A stretch of DNA of 64,000 bases from Liolophura sinensis. Lineage: Eukaryota > Mollusca > Polyplacophora > Chitonida > Chitonidae. Below the pieces are notes generated by a model, which was not told where the DNA came from, searched no databases, and worked only from the letters and a program-made list of their open reading frames with translations. Shown in pieces: positions 24,678 to 38,401 of the stretch; positions within the stretch are counted from its first letter, which is position 1; every line of letters begins with the position of its first letter. Position numbers and translations under genes: made by a program. The DNA lies in assembly GCF_032854445.1 (NCBI RefSeq), contig NW_027018003.1, forward strand, positions 1-64,000, given 5' to 3'.

Positions 24678-27424
24678 GTATTGGTCGGAGAGCAATGCGG
24701 ACTGCACCATTCGATTTCTCGTCACAAAATACGTCGGATTAGCCTCTTACTAGTAGCACTGGAACAGTTTTTCCACTTTTGCATTTTTGCCTGGTCTTTT
24801 TGTTAATTGAAATCGGCTACACTGTACTCTGTACAATCGCGACTGGTCATTACTATATTCAACTTTTGACTATAAGTTATGTGCCCTTCGGTAGCCCAGA
24901 AGACGTCAAATCTTTGGGCTAAGCCCATTTAACTCACCCAGCAATTGCCTTACTTCTAAGTCCAAAACAATCTTAATGTCTTTATCTACGTGTAGAAAAA
25001 CCACACCATTTGTACATAAAAAACACAAGGTACTTGATACAGTCTGCTGTAAAAAGTACAACTAAACACTGACCCACATTTATAAGGTGCCAAAAGATGC
25101 GGAATTGAGCCAGGCATCGGCAGCTGTTGAAAAATTGCAAATTTCCCTGGTTTCCATGGAGTAAGAGCCGTTGCTGGGCACGTGATTATGACATAAATGA
25201 TCATTCAATTGTCACTACAGCCAAAAGTATTGGTCGGAGAGCAACGCGGTTTGCAACCATTCGATTTCTCGTCACAAAATACGTCGGATTAGCCTCTTAC
25301 CAGCAGCACTGGAACAGTTTTTCCACTTTTGCATTTTTACCTGGTCTTTTTGTTAATTGAAATCGGCTACACTGTACTCTGTACAATCGCGACTGGTCAT
25401 TACTATATTCAACTTTTGACTATATAAGTTATGTGCCCTTCGGTAGCCCAGAAGACGTCAAATCTTTGGGCTAAGCCCATTTAACTCACCCAGCAATTGT
25501 CTTACTTCTAAGTCCAAGACAATCTCAATGTCTTTATCTACGTGTAGAAAAACCACACCATTTGTACATAAAAACACAAGGTACTTGATACAGTCTGCTG
25601 TGAAAAGTACAACTAAACACTGACCCACATTTATAAGGTGCCAAAAGATGTGGAATTGAGCCAGGCATCGGCAGCTGTTGAAAAATTGCAAATTTCCCTG
25701 GTTTTCCATGGAGTAAGAGCCGTTGCTGGGCACGTGATTATGACATAAATGATCATTCAATTGTCACTACAGCCAAAAGTATTGGTCGGAGAGCAATGCG
25801 GTTTGCACCATTCGATTTCTCGTCACAAAATACGTCGGAATAGCTTCTTACCAGCAGCACTGGAACAGTTTTTCCACTTTTGCATTTTTGCCTGGTCTTT
25901 TTTGTTAATTGAAATCGGCTACACTGTACTCTGTACAATCGCGACTGGTCATTACTATATTCAACTTTTGACTATAAGTTATGTGCCCTTCGGTAGCCCA
26001 GAAGACGTCAAATCTTTCGGCTAAGCCCATTTAACTCACCCAGCAATTGTCTTACTTCTAAGTGCAACACAATCTCAATGTCTTATCTACGTGTAGAAAA
26101 ACCACACCATTTGTACGTGAAAAACACAAGGTACTTGATACAGTCTGCTGTAAAAAGTACAACTGAACACTAACCCACTTCAGTAAGGTGCCAAAAGATG
26201 CGAATTGAGCCAGGCATCGGCAGCTGTTGAAAAATTGCAAATTTCCCTGGTTTCCATGGAGTAAGAGCCGTTGCTGGGCACGTGATTATGACATAAATGA
26301 TCATTCAATTGTCACTACAGCCAAAAGTATTGGTCGGAGAGCAACGCGGTTTGCACCATTCGATTTCTCGTCACAAAATACGTCGGATTAGCCTCTTACC
26401 AGCAGCACTGGAACAGTTTGTCCACTTTTGCATTTTTGCCTGGTCTTTTTGTTAATTGAAATCGGCTACAGTGTACTCTGTACAATCGCGACTGGTCATT
26501 ACTATATTCAACTTTTGACTATAAGTTATGTGCCCTTCGGTAGCCCAGAAGACCTGAATCTTTGGGCTAAGCCCATTTAACTCACCCAGCAATTGCCTTA
26601 CTTCTAAGTGCAAAACAATCTCAATGTCTTTATCTACGTGTAGAAAAACCACACCATTTGTACGTGAAAACCACAAGGTACTTGATACAGTCTGCTGTAA
26701 AAAGTACAACTGAACACTGACCCCACTTCATTAAGGTGCCAAAAGATGCGGAATTGAGCCAGGCATCGGCAGCTGTTGAAAAATGCAAATTTCCCTGGTT
26801 TCCCATGGAGTAAGAGCCGTTGCTGGGCACGTGATTATGACATAAATGATTATTCAATTGTCACTACAGCCAAAAGTATTGGTCGGAGAGCAATGCGGTT
26901 TGCACCATTCGATTTGTCGTCACAAAATACGTCGGATTAGCCTCTTACCAGCAGCACTGGAACAGTTTTTCCACTTTTGCATTTTTGCCTGGTCTTTTGT
27001 TAATTGAAATCGGCTACACTGTACTCTGTACAATCGCGACTGGTCATTACTATATTCAACTTTTGACTATAAGTTATGTGCCCTTCGGTAGCCCAGAAGA
27101 CCTGAAATCTTTGGGCCAAGCCCATTTAACTCACCCAGCAATTGCCTTACTTCTAAGTGCAAGACAATCTCAATGTCTTTATCTACGTGTAGAAAAACCA
27201 GACCATTTGTACATAAAAAACACAAGGTACTTGATACAGTCCTGCTGTAAAAAGTACAACTAAACACTGACCCACATTTATAAGGTGCCAAAAGATGTGG
27301 AATTGAGCCAGGCATCGGCAGCTGTTAAAAAATTGCAAATATCCCTGGTTTCCATGGAGTAAGAGCCGTTGCTGGGCGCGTGATTATGACATCAATGATC
27401 ATCGATCTATCGCTACAGCCAAAA
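24678..27424 (+). repeat. Five bridging monomers, partly matching 15901-17545 and 10412-11510
   Basis: Units at 24678 and 25227 match 15901 and 16450. The unit at 25779 matches the third trimer unit (GGAATAGC, GTGCAACAC). The unit at 26327 shares CTACAGTG, AAAACAATC, TACGTGAAAACC and TTCATTAAGG with 10412. The unit at 26876 is a B' unit (TTTGTCG, GGGCGCGTG, ATCATCGATC tail). The block joins the 8.78-kb superblock to two further tetramers. The unit at 25227 is 552 bp because of an extra A (TTTGCAACC) and a TATATAAG duplication. Confidence 0.8.
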
Positions 27425-29617
27425 GTATTGGTCGGAGAGCAAACGCGTTTGCACCATTCGATTTCTCGTCACAAAATACGTCGGATTAGGCCTCTTACTA
27501 GTAGCACTGAACAGTTTTTCCACTTTTGCATTTTTGCCTGGTCTTTTTGTTAATTGAAATCGGCTACACTGTACTCTGTACAATCGCGACTGGTCATTAC
27601 TATATTCAACTTTTGACTATAAGTTATGTGCCCTTCGGTAGCCCAGAAGACCTGAAATCTTTGGGCCAAGCCCATTTAACTCACCCAGCAATTGTCTTAC
27701 TTCTAAGTCCAAGACAATGTCAATGTCTTTATCTACGTGTAGAAAAACCAGACCATTTGTACATGAAAAACACAAGGTACTTGATACAGTCTGCTGTAAA
27801 AAGTACAAACTGAACACTAACCCACTTCAGTAAGGTGCCAAAAGATGCGGAATTGAGCCAGGCATCGGCAGCTGTTGAAAAATTGCAAATTTCCCTGGTT
27901 TCCATGGAGTAAGAGCCGTTGCTGGGCACGTGATTATGACATAAATGATCATTCAATTTTCACTACAGCCAAAAGTATTGGTCGGAGAGCAACGCGGTTT
28001 GCACCATTCGATTTCTCGTCACAAAATACGTCGGATTAGCCTCTTACCAGCAGCACTGGAACAGTTTTTCCACTTTTGCATTTTTACCTGTTTTTTGTTA
28101 ATTGAAATCGGCTACACTGTACTCTGTACAATCGCGACTGGTCATTACTATATTCAACTTTTGACTATAAGTTATGTGCCCTTCGGTAGCCCAGAAGACG
28201 TCAAATCTTTGGCTAAGCCCATTTAACTCACCCAGCAATTGTCTTACTTCTAAGTCCAAGACAATCTCAATGTCTTTATCTATGTGTAGAAAAACCACAC
28301 CATTTGTACATAAAAAACACAAGGTACTTGATACAGTCTGCTGTAAAAAGTACAACTAAACACTGACCCACATTTATAAGGTGCCAAAAGATGTGGAATT
28401 GGGCCAGGCATCGGCAGCTGTTAAAAAATTGCAAATATCCCTGGTTTCCATGGAGTAAGAGCCGTTGCTGGGCACGTGATTATGACATCAATGATCATTG
28501 ATCTGTCGCTACAGCCAAAGTATTGGTCGGAGAGCAACGCGGTTTGGACCATTCGATTTCTCGTCACAAAATACGTCGGATTAGGCTCTTACTAGTAGCA
28601 CTGGAACAGTTTTTTCCACTTTTGCATTTTTGCCTGGTCTTTTTGTTAATTGAAATCGGCTACACTGTACTCTGTACAATCGCGACTGGTCATTACTATA
28701 TTCAACTTTTGACTATAAGTTATGTGCCCTTTGGTAGCCCAGAAGACCTGAAATCTTTGGGCTAAGCCCATTTAACTCACCCAACAATTGTCTTACTTCT
28801 AAGTGCAAGACAATCTCAATGTCTTTATCTACGTGTAGAAAAAACCAGACCATTTGTACGTGAAAAACACAAGGTACTTGATACAGTCTGCTGTAAAAAG
28901 TACAACTGAACACTGACCCACTTCATTAAGGTGCCAAAAGATGCGGAATTGAGCCAGGCATCGGCAGCTGTTGAAAAATTGCAAATTTCCCTGGTTTCCA
29001 TGGAGTAAGAGCCGTTGCTGGGCACGTGATTATGACATAAATGATCATTCAATTGTCACTACAGCCAAAAGTATTGGTCGGAGAGGCAATGCGGTTTGCA
29101 CCATTCGATTTGTCGTCACAAAATACGTCGGATTAGCCTCTTACCAGCAGCACTGGAACAGTTTTTCCACTTTTGCATTTTTACTGGTCTTTTTGTTAAT
29201 TGAAATCGGCTACACTGTACTCTGTACAATCGCGACTGGTCATTACTATATTCAACTTTTGACTATAAGTTATGTGCCCTTCGGTAGCCCAGAAGACCTG
29301 AAATCTTTGGGCCAAGCCCATTTAACTCACCCAGCAATTGCCTTACTTCTAAGTCCAAGACAATCTCAATGTCTTTATCTACGTGTAGAAAAACCAGACC
29401 ATTTGTACATAAAAAACACAAGGTACTTGATACAGTCTGCTGTAAAAGTACAACTAAACACTGACCCACATTTATAAGGTGCAAAAGATGTGGAATTGAG
29501 CCAGGCATCGGCAGCTGTTAAAAAATTGCAAATATCCCTGGTTTCCATGGAGTAAGAGCCGTTGCTGGGCGCGTGATTATGACATCAATGATCATCGATC
29601 TATCGCTACAGCCAAAA
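27425..29617 (+). repeat. A-B-A-B' tetramer HOR, copy 4
   Basis: Units at 27425, 27975, 28520 and 29071 carry the same variant order as copies 1-3, including TACATGAAAAAC followed by the 2-bp deletion subtype, TTTGGACC, and TTTGTCG with the GGGCGCGTG tail. Lengths scatter from 545 to 551, so indels are concentrated here. Confidence 0.9.
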
Positions 29618-31810
29618 GTATTGGTCGGAGAGCAACGCGGTTTGCACCATTCGATTTCTCGTCACAAATACGTCGGATTAGGCTCTTACTAGTAGCACTG
29701 GAACAGTTTTTCCACTTTTGCATTTTGCCTGTCTTTTTGTTAATTGAAATCGGCTACACTGTACTCTGTACAATCGCGACTGGTCATTACTATATTCAAC
29801 TTTTGACTATAAGTTATGTGCCCTTCGGTAGCCCAGAAGACCTGAAATCTTTGGGCCAAGCCCATTTAACTCACCCAGCAATTGTCTTACTTCTAAGTCA
29901 AGACAATGTCAATGTCTTTATCTACGTGTAGAAAAACCAGACCATTTGTACATGAAAAACACAAGGTACTTGATACAGTCTGCTGTAAAAAGTACAACTG
30001 AACACTAACCCACTTCAGTAAGGTGCCAAAAGATGCGGAATTGAGCCAGGCATCGGCAGCTGTTGAAAAATTGCAAATTTCCCTGGTTTCCATGGAGTAA
30101 GAGCCGTTGCTGGGCACGTGATTATGACATAAATGATCATTCAATTTTCACTACAGCCAAAAGTATTGGTCGGAGAGCAACGCGGTTTGCACCATTCGAT
30201 TTCTCGTCACAAAATACGTCGGATTAGCCTCTTACCAGCAGCACTGGAACAGTTTTTCCACTTTTGCATTTTTACCTGTTTTTTGTTAATTGAAATCGGC
30301 TACACTGTACTCTGTACAATCGCGACTGGTCATTACTATATTCAACTTTTGACTATAAGTTATGTGCCCTTCGGTAGCCCAGAAGACGTCAAATCTTTGG
30401 GCTAAGCCCATTTAACTCACCCAGCAATTGTCTTACTTCTAAGTCCAAGACAATCTCAATGTCTTTATCTATGTGTAGAAAAACCACACCATTTGTACAT
30501 AAAAAACACAAGGTACTTGATACAGTCTGCTGTAAAAAGTACAACTAAACACTGACCCACATTTATAAGGTGCCCAAAAGATGTGGAATTGGGCCAGGCA
30601 TCGGCAGCTGTTAAAAAATTGCAAATATCCCTGGTTTCCATGGAGTAAGAGCCGTTGCTGGGCACGTGATTATGACATCAATGATCATTGATCTGTCGCT
30701 ACAGCCAAAAGTATTGGTCGGAGAGCAACGCGGTTTGGACCATTCGATTTCTCGTCACAAAATACGTCGGATTAGGCTCTTACTAGTAGCACTGGAACAG
30801 TTTTTCCACTTTTGCATTTTTGCCTGGTCTTTTTGTTAATTGAAATCGGCTACACTGTACTCTGTACAATCGCGACTGGTCATTACTATATTCAACTTTT
30901 GACTATAAGTTATGTGCCCTTCGGTAGCCCAGAAGACCTGAAATCTTTGGGCTAAGCCCATTTAACTCACCCAACAATTGTCTTACTTCTAAGTCCAAGA
31001 CAATCTCAATGTCTTTATCTACGTGTAGAAAAACCAGACCATTTGTACGTGAAAAACACAAGGTACTTGATACAGTCTGCTGTAAAAAAGTACAACTGAA
31101 CACTGACCCACTTCATTAAGGTGCCAAAAGATGCGGAATTGAGCCAGGCATCGGCAGCTGTTGAAAAATTGCAAATTTCCCTGGTTTCCATGGAGTAAGA
31201 GCCGTTGCTGGGCACGTGATTATGACATAAATGATCATTCAATTGTCACTACAGCCAAAAGTATTGGTCGGAGAGCAATGCGGTTTGCCACCATTCGATT
31301 TGTCGTCACAAAATACGTCGGATTAGCCTCTTACCAGCAGCACTGGAACAGTTTTTCCACTTTTGCATTTTTACCTGGTCTTTTTGTTAATTGAAATCGG
31401 CTACACTGTACTCTGTACAATCGCGACTGGTCATTACTATATTCAACTTTTGACTATAAGTTATGTGCCCTTCGGTAGCCCAGAAGACCTGAAATCTTTG
31501 GGCCAAGCCCATTTAACTCACCCAGCAATTGCCTTACTTCTAAGTCCAAGACAATGTCAATGTCTTTATCTACGTGTAGAAAAACCAGACCATTTGTACA
31601 TAAAAACACAAGGTACTTGATACAGTCTGCTGTAAAAAGTACAAACTAAACACTGACCCACATTTATAAGGTGCCAAAAGATGTGGAATTGAGCCAGGCA
31701 TCGGCATCTGTTAAAAAATTGCAAATATCCCTGGTTTCCATGGAGTAAGAGCCGTTGCTGGGCGCGTGATTATGACATCAATGATCATCGATCTATCGCT
31801 ACAGCCAAAA
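29618..31810 (+). repeat. A-B-A-B' tetramer HOR, copy 5
   Basis: Units at 29618, 30163, 30711 and 31261 directly follow copy 4 at a period of 2,193 bp. This is the last appearance in the window of both the TACATGAAAAAC subtype and the 2-bp deletion subtype. It is followed by the CTCGG/CCTAAAG/GATCGG module, as at 13705 and 22482. Confidence 0.9.
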
Positions 31811-34558
31811 GTATTGGTCGGAGAGCAACGCGGTTTGCACCATTCGATTTCTTGTCACAAAATACGTCGGATTAGCCTCTTACCAGCAGCACTGGAACAG
31901 TTTTTCCACTTTTGCATTTTTACCTGGTCTTTTTGTTAATTGAAATCGGCTACACTGTACTCTGTACAATCGCGACTGGTCATTACTATATTCAACTTTT
32001 GACTATAAGTTATGTGCCCTTCGGTAGCCCAGAAGACGTCAAATCTTTGGGCTCAGCCCATTTAAACTCACCCAGCAATTGTCTTACTTCTAAGTCCAAG
32101 ACAATCTCAATGTCTTTATCTACGTGTAGAAAAACCAGACCATTTGTACATAAAAAACACAAGGTACTTGATACAGTCTGCTGTGAAAAGTACAACTAAA
32201 CACTTACCCACATTTATAAGGTGCCAAAAGATGCGGAATTGAGCCAGGCATCGGCAGCTGTTGAAAAATTGCAAATTTCCCTGGTTTCCATGGAGTAAGA
32301 GCCGTTGCTGGGCACGTGATTAGGACATAAATTATCATTCAATTGTCACTACAGCCAAAAGTATTGCTCGGAGAGCAACGCGGTTTGCACCATTCGATTT
32401 CTCGTCACAAAATACGTCGGATTAGCTTGTTTCCAGCAGCACTGGAACAGTTTTTCCACTTTTGCATTTTTGCCTGGTCTTTTTGTTAATTGAAATCGGC
32501 TACACTGTACTCTGTACAATCGCGACTGGTCATTACTATATTCAACTTTTGACTATAAGTTATGTGCCCTTCGGTAGCCCAGAAGACGTCAAATCTTTCG
32601 GCTAAGCCCATTTAACTCACCCAGCAATTGTCTTACTTCTAAGTCCAAGACAATCTCAATGTCTTTATCTACGTGTAGAAAAACCACACCATTTGTACAT
32701 AAAAAACACAAGGTACTTGATACAGTCTGCTGTAAAAAGTACAACTAAACACTGACCCACATTTATAAGGTGCCAAAAGATGTGGAATTGGGCCAGGCAT
32801 CGGCAGCTGTTAAAAAATTGCAAATATCCCTGGTTTCCATGGAGTAAGAGCCGTTGCTGGGCACGTGATTATGACATCAATGATCATTGATCTGTCGCTA
32901 CAGCCTAAAGTATTGGTCGGAGAGCAACGCGGTTTGCACCATTCGATTTCTCGTCACAAAATACGTCGGGATTAGGCTCTTACTAGTAGCACTGGAACAG
33001 TTTTTCCACTTTTGCATTTTTTGCCCGGTCTTTTTGTTAATTGAAATCGGCTACACTGTACTCTGTACAATCGCGACTGGTCATTACTATATTCAACTTT
33101 TGACTATAAGTTATGTGCCCTTCGGTAGCCCAGAAGACCTGAAATCTTTGGGCTAAGCCCATTTAACTCACCCAGCAATTGCCTTACTTCTAAGTGCAAG
33201 ACAATCTCAATGTCTTTATCTATGTGTAGAAAAACCAGACCATTTGTACGTGAAAAACACAAGGTACTTGATACAGTCTGCTGTAAAAAGTACAACTGAA
33301 CACTAACCCACTTCAGTAAGGTGCCAAAAGATGTGGAATTGGGCCAGGCATTGGCAGCTGTTAAAAAATTGCAAATATCCCTGGTTTCCATGGAGTAAGA
33401 GCCGTTGCTGGGCACGTGATTATGACATCAATGATCATTGATCTGTCGCTACAGCCAAAAGTATTGATCGGAGAGCAACGCGGTTTGCACCATTCGATTT
33501 CTCGTCACAAAATACGTCGGATTAGGCTCTTACTAGTAGCACTGGAACAGTTTTTCCACTTTTGCATTTTTGCCTGGTCTTTTTGTTAATTGAAATCGGC
33601 TACACTGTACTCTGTACAATCGCAACTGGTCATTACTATATTCAACTTTTGACTATAAGTTATGTGCCCTTCGGTAGCCCAGAAGACGTCAAATCTTTGG
33701 GCTAAGCCCATTTAACTCACCCAGCAATTGCCTTACTTCTAAGTGCAAGACAATCTCAATGTCTTTATCTACGTGTAGAAAAACCACACCATTTGTACGT
33801 AAAAAACACAAGGTACTTGATACAGTCTGCTGTAAAAAGTACAACTGAAAACTAACCCACTTCAGTAAGGTGCCAAAAGATGCGGAATTGAGCCAGGCAT
33901 CGGCAGCTGTTGAAAAATTGCAAATTTCCCTGGTTTCCATGGAGTAAGAGCCGTTGCTGGGCACGTGATTATGACATAAATGATCATTCAATTGTCACTA
34001 CAGCCAAAAGTATTGGTCGGAGAGCAACGCGGTTTGCACCATTCGATTTCTCGTCACAAAATACGTCGGATTAGCCTCTTACCAGCAGCACTGGAACAGT
34101 TTTTCCACTTTTGCATTTTTGCCTGGTCTTTTTGTTAATTGAAATCGGCTACACTGTACTCTGTACAATTGCGACTGGTCATTACTATATTCAACTTTTG
34201 ACTATAAGTTATGGGCCCTTCGGTAGCCCAGAAGACGTCAAATCTTTGGGCTAAGCCCATTTAACTCACCCAGCAATTGTCTTACTTCTAAGTCCAAGAC
34301 AATGTCAATGTCTTTATCTACGTGTAGAAAAACCAGACCATTTGTACATAAAAAACACAAGGTACTTGATACAGTCTGCTGTAAAAAGTACAACTAAACA
34401 CTGACCCACATTTATAAGGTGCCAAAAGATGTGGAATTGAGCCAGGCATCGGCATCTGTTAAAAAATTGCAAATATCCCTGGTTTCCATGGAGTAAGAGC
34501 CGTTGCTGGGCGCGTGATTATGACATCAATGATCATCGATCTATCGCTACAGCCAAAA
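31811..34558 (+). repeat. Pentamer HOR containing the private-variant module, copy 1
   Basis: Units at 31811, 32361 (ATTGCTCGG), 32910 (CCTAAAG), 33461 (ATTGATCGG) and 34010 (AATTGCGACTGG). A distinctive pair, GATTAGGACATAAATTATC, stands at the end of the first unit both here and at 34559. The block corresponds to 13705-15900 and 22482-24677 plus one extra unit. Confidence 0.92.
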
Positions 34559-37304
34559 GTATTGGTCGGAGAGCAACGCGGTTTGCACCATTCGATTTCT
34601 CGTCACAAAATACGTCGGATTAGCCTCTTACCAGCAGCACTGGAACAGTTTTTCCACTTTTGCATTTTTACCTGGTCTTTTTGTTAATTGAAATCGGCTA
34701 CACTGTACTCTGTACAATCGCGACTGGTCATTACTATATTCAACTTTTGACTATAAGTTATGTGCCCTTCGGTAGCCCAGAAGACGTCAAATCTTTGGGC
34801 TAAGCCCATTTAACTCACCCAGCAATTGTCTTACTTCTAAGTCCAAGACAATCTCAATGTCTTTATCTACGTGTAGAAAAACCAGACCATTTGTACATAA
34901 AAAACACAAGGTACTTGATACAGTCTGCTGTGAAAAGTACAACTAAACACTTACCCACATTTATAAGGTGCCAAAAGATGCGGAATTGAGCCAGGCATCG
35001 GCAGCTGTTGAAAAATTGCAAATTTCCCTGGTTTCCATGGAGTAAGAGCCGTTGCTGGGCACGTGATTAGGACATAAATTATCATTCAATTGTCACTACA
35101 GCCAAAAGTATTGCTCGGAGAGCAACGCGGTTTGCACCATTCGATTTCTCGTCACAAAATACGTCGGATTAGCTTGTTTCCAGCAGCACTGGAACAGTTT
35201 TTCCACTTTTGCATTTTTGCCTGGTCTTTTTGTTAATTGAAATCGGCTACACTGTACTCTGTACAATCGCGACTGGTCATTACTATATTCAACTTTTGAC
35301 TATAAGTTATGTGCCCTTCGGTAGCCCAGAAGACGTCAAATCTTTTGGGCTAAGCCCATTTAACTCACCCAGCAATTGTCTTACTTCTAAGTCCAAGACA
35401 ATCTCAATGTCTTTATCTACGTGTAGAAAAACCACACCATTTGTACATAAAAAACACAAGGTACTTGATACAGTCTGCTGTAAAAAGTACAACTAAACAC
35501 TGACCCACATTTATAAGGTGCCAAAAGATGTGGAATTGGGCCAGGCATCGGCAGCTGTTAAAAAATTGCAAATATCCCTGGTTTCCATGGAGTAAGAGCC
35601 GTTGCTGGGCACGTGATTATGACATCAATGATCATTGATCTGTCGCTACAGCCTAAAGTATTGGTCGGAGAGCAACGCTGTTTGCACCATTCGATTTCTC
35701 GTCACAAAATACGTCGGATTAGGCTCTTACTAGTAGCACTGGAACAGTTTTTCCACTTTTGCATTTTTGCCCGGTCTTTTTGTTAATTGAAATCGGCTAC
35801 ACTGTACTCTGTACAATCGCGACTGGTCATTACTATATTCAACTTTTGACTATAAGTTATGTGCCCTTCGGTAGCCCAGAAGACCTGAAATCTTTGGGCT
35901 AAGCCCATTTAACTCACCCAGCAATTGCCTTACTTCTAAGTGCAAGACAATCTCAATGTCTTTATCTACGTGTAGAAAAACCAGACCATTTGTACGTGAA
36001 AAACACAAGGTACTTGATACAGTCTGCTGTAAAAAGTACAACTGAACACTAACCCACTTCAGTAAGGTGCCAAAAGATGTGGAATTGGGCCAGGCATTGG
36101 CAGCTGTTAAAAAATTGCAAATATCCCTGGTTTCCATGGAGTAAGAGCCGTTGCTGGGCACGTGATTATGACATCAATGATCATTGATCTGTCGCTACAG
36201 CCAAAAGTATTGATCGGAGAGCAACGCGGTTTGCACCATTCGATTTCTCGTCACAAAATACGTCGGATTAGGCTCTTACTAGTAGCACTGGAACAGTTTT
36301 TCCACTTTTGCATTTTTGCCTGGTCTTTTTGTTAATTGAAATCGGCTACACTGTACTCTGTACAATCGCAACTGGTCATTACTATATTCAACTTTTGACT
36401 ATAAGTTATGTGCCCTTCGGTAGCCCAGAAGACCTGAAATCTTTGGGCTAAGCCCATTTAACTCACCCAGCAATTGTCTTACTTCTAAGTCCAAGACAAT
36501 CTCAATGTCTTTATCTACGTGTAGAAAAACCACACCATTTGTACGTAAAAAACACAAGGTACTTGATACAGTCTGCTGTAAAAAGTACAACTGAACACTA
36601 ACCCACTTCAGTAAGGTGCCAAAAGATGCGGAATTGAGCCAGGCATCGGCAGCTGTTGAAAAATTGCAAATTTCCCTGGTTTCCATGGAGTAAGAGCCGT
36701 TGCTGGGCACGTGATTATGACATAAATGATCATTCAATTGTCACTACAGCCAAAAGTAGTGGTCGGAGAGCAACGCGGTTTGCACCATTCGATTTCTCGT
36801 CACAAAATACGTCGGATTAGCCTCTTACCAGCAGCACTGGAACAGTTTTTCCACTTTTGCATTTTTGCCTGGTCTTTTTGTTAATTGAAATCGGCTACAC
36901 TGTACTCTGTACAATTGCGACTGGTCATTACTATATTCAACTTTTGACTATAAGTTATGTGCCCTTCGGTAGCCCAGAAGACGTCAAATCTTTCGGCTAA
37001 GCCCATTTAACTCACCCAGCAATTGTCTTACTTCTAAGTGCAAGACAATCTCAATGTCTTTATCTACGTGTAGAAAAACCAGACCATTTGTACATAAAAA
37101 ACACAAGGTACTTGATACAGTCTGCTGTAAAAAGTACAACTAAACACTGACCCACATTTATAAGGTGCCAAAAGATGTGAAATTGGGCCAGGCATCGGCA
37201 GCTGTTAAAAAATTGCAAATATCCCTGGTTTCCATGGAGTAAGAGCCGTTGCTGGGCACGTGATTATGACATCAATGATCATTGATCTGTCGCTACAGCC
37301 AAAA
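34559..37304 (+). repeat. Pentamer HOR containing the private-variant module, copy 2
   Basis: Units at 34559, 35108, 35658, 36207 and 36756 repeat 31811-34558 at a period of about 2,748 bp. The AGGACATAAATTATC end of the first unit and AATTGCGACTGG in the fifth are shared. The fifth unit differs from 34010 in TTCGGCT, in GATGTGAAATTGG and in its distal B-type half. It therefore also belongs to the octamer pattern that follows. Confidence 0.92.
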
Positions 37305-38401
37305 GTATTGGTCGGAGAGCAACGCGGATTGCACCATTCGATTTCTCGTCACAAAATACGTCGGATTAGCCTCTTACTAGTAGCACTGGAACAGTTTTTC
37401 CACTTTTGCATTTTTGCTTCGTCTTTTTGTTAATTGAAATCGGCTAAACTGTACTCTGTACAATCGCGACTGGTCATTACTATATTCAACTTTTGACTAT
37501 AAGTTATGTGCCCTTCGGTAGCCCAGAAAACCTGAATCTTTGGGCTAAGCCCATTTAACTCACCCAGCAATTGCCTTACTTCTAAGTGCAAGACAATCTC
37601 AATGTCTTTATCTACGTGTAGAAAAACCAGACCATTTGTACGTGAAAAACACAAGGTACTTGATACAGTCTGCTGTAAAAAGTACAACTGAACACTAACC
37701 CACTTCAGTAAGGTGCCAAAAGATGCGGAATTGAGCCAGGCATCGGCAGCTGTTGAAAAATTGCAAATTTCCCTGGTTTCCATGGAGTAAGAGCCGTTGT
37801 TACGCACGTGATTATGACATAAATGATCATTCAATTGTCGCTACAGCCAAAAGTATTGGTCGGAGAGCAATGCGGACTGCACCATTCGATTTCTCGTCAC
37901 AAAATACGTCGGATTAGCCTCTTACTAGTAGCACTGGAACAGTTTTTCCACTTTTGCATTTTTGCCTGGTCTTTTTGTTAATTGAAATCGGCTACACTGT
38001 ACTCTGTACAATCGCGACTGGTCATTACTATATTCAACTTTTGACTATAAGTTATGTGCCCTTCGGTAGCCCAGAAGACGTCAAATCTTTGGGCTAAGCC
38101 CATTTAACTCACCCAGCAATTGCCTTACTTCTAAGTCCAAAACAATCTTAATGTCTTTATCTACGTGTAGAAAAACCACACCATTTGTACATAAAAAACA
38201 CAAGGTACTTGATACAGTCTGCTGTAAAAAGTACAACTAAACACTGACCCACATTTATAAGGTGCCAAAAGATGCGGAATTGAGCCAGGCATCGGCAGCT
38301 GTTGAAAAATTGCAAATTTCCCTGGTTTCCATGGAGTAAGAGCCGTTGCTGGGCACGTGATTATGACATAAATGATCATTCAATTGTCACTACAGCCAAA
38401 A
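37305..38401 (+). repeat. Dimer with GCTTCGTC, CTAAACTG and ACTGC variants
   Basis: The unit at 37305 has CGGATTGC, TTGCTTCGTC, GGCTAAACTG and CAGAAAACCTG and ends in GTTACGCACG. The unit at 37853 has ATGCGGACTGC and GTCCAAAACAATC. The same pair recurs at 41700 and 42250, about 4,396 bp to the right (eight units), together with the preceding unit marked GATGTGAAATTGG (36756 and 41149). Confidence 0.88.

Noticed and set aside
28971-29477. A 168-codon plus-strand open frame
   Set aside because: It spans a unit boundary and depends on private indels (GAGAGGCAATG, TTTTTACTGGTC) in an indel-rich stretch. Homologous units are interrupted.
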